Shown: positions 63,883-64,000 of the stretch, piece by piece | Numbering within the stretch: position 1 is the first letter of the stretch | Layout of the letters: each line of letters begins with the position of its first letter | Assembly (NCBI RefSeq): GCF_001270265.1 | Contig: NZ_LGAP01000016.1 | Span: 1-64,000, forward strand | Direction: 5' to 3' | From: Ensifer adhaerens | Lineage (GTDB): Bacteria; Pseudomonadota; Alphaproteobacteria; Rhizobiales; Rhizobiaceae | DNA length: 64,000 bases | Notes under the pieces: generated by a model | What the model was told of the DNA's origin: nothing | The model's database searches: none | The model's input: only the letters and a program-made list of their open reading frames with translations | Made by a program: the position numbers and the translations under genes

Positions 63883-64000
63883 TTAAGCGGCGCTTTCGAC
63901 CGCAAGGCCGGCCGCCTTCCAATCCGGAAATCCGCTATCGAGCCGCCGGACGGAGAAGCCTTTGCCTTGCAGGACCGTGACCGCATCGAAAGACAAGGCG
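63883..64000 (-). CDS. C-terminal end of a rhodanese-like domain protein (partial)
   Basis: The last 38 residues read [20 protein letters not shown] and then [18 protein letters not shown] before TAA. This matches the end of rhodanese domains (the GF.V..L.GG...W...G.PV pattern). The rest of the gene and any active-site Cys lie outside the window. It could be a single-domain sulfurtransferase or the tail of an ArsR-rhodanese fusion. Confidence 0.55.
   Translation of the reverse strand, partial: ALSFDAVTVLQGKGFSVRRLDSGFPDWKAAGLAVESAA

Noticed and set aside
1-64000. CRISPR arrays, tRNA and rRNA genes, prophage
   Set aside because: No regularly spaced repeats, no tRNA arms or rRNA signatures, and no phage structural genes were found; the only mobile element is the IS fragment at the left end.

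Overview
The window comes from a high-GC alphaproteobacterial chromosome, most probably a Rhizobiaceae member of the Ensifer/Sinorhizobium type. The evidence is the gene content (DUF1217 flagellar protein, DUF6101, DUF2007, DUF2093, split ATP synthase F0 operon with b and b' subunits, glyQ/glyS, twin LuxR solos beside mrp/corA/kup) and several families of short palindromic intergenic repeats typical of rhizobia. The species assignment is inference; no rRNA or tRNA gene is present.

Layout. 1-5 kb: tail of an IS5-type transposase, a large flagellar-associated DUF1217 protein, DUF6101, a possible 34-aa small protein, and ubiA. 5-9 kb: a 268-bp long inverted-repeat element, a MipA/OmpV outer-membrane protein, and an AraC regulator divergent from an Fsr-like MFS exporter. 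8.5-12 kb: a two-gene unit coupling a PotD-like polyamine-binding protein to a membrane GGDEF-EAL protein (same architecture as NspS-MbaA). 12-14 kb: purD and a secreted protein of unknown function. 14-25.4 kb: a mostly minus-strand block DUF2007, TrmN6-like methyltransferase, SppA-like protease, a small membrane protein, glyQ, a P-loop kinase, lemA, an atypical aroA, a DUF2207 membrane protein, glyS and DUF523. 25.5-30 kb: polyprenyl diphosphate synthase, a TPR lipoprotein-like secreted protein, ispE, moaB. 30-33 kb: a possible non-coding RNA, a short glycosyltransferase, a radical SAM protein, rnhB and a second long inverted-repeat element. 33.7-36.5 kb: atpI-atpB-atpE-atpF'-atpF. 36.7-43 kb: SleB-type hydrolase, kup, corA, mrp. 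43-45 kb: two LuxR-type regulators. 45-51 kb: an IclR-controlled operon with all five steps for oxidising galactose (or a similar sugar) through 2-dehydro-3-deoxy-6-phosphogalactonate. 51-56.5 kb: membrane protein, PRC-barrel protein, a broken flavin oxidoreductase, an MttB-family methyltransferase and its divergent LysR regulator. 56.6-64 kb: an EAL protein with degenerate GGDEF, a PAS-receiver protein without kinase domain, mutL, DUF2093, lpxK and the end of a rhodanese-like protein.

Most of the region is core metabolism and envelope biology. UbiA and the polyprenyl synthase serve ubiquinone; GlyQ and GlyS form one enzyme; the atp genes make the membrane sector of ATP synthase; kup and corA handle K+ and Mg2+. 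The less routine parts are the polyamine/c-di-GMP module, the two related long inverted-repeat elements (which share a conserved hairpin with variable loop), the aroA with Phe at the glyphosate-linked Pro position, and the LuxR pair whose ligand pockets depart from acyl-homoserine-lactone receptors.
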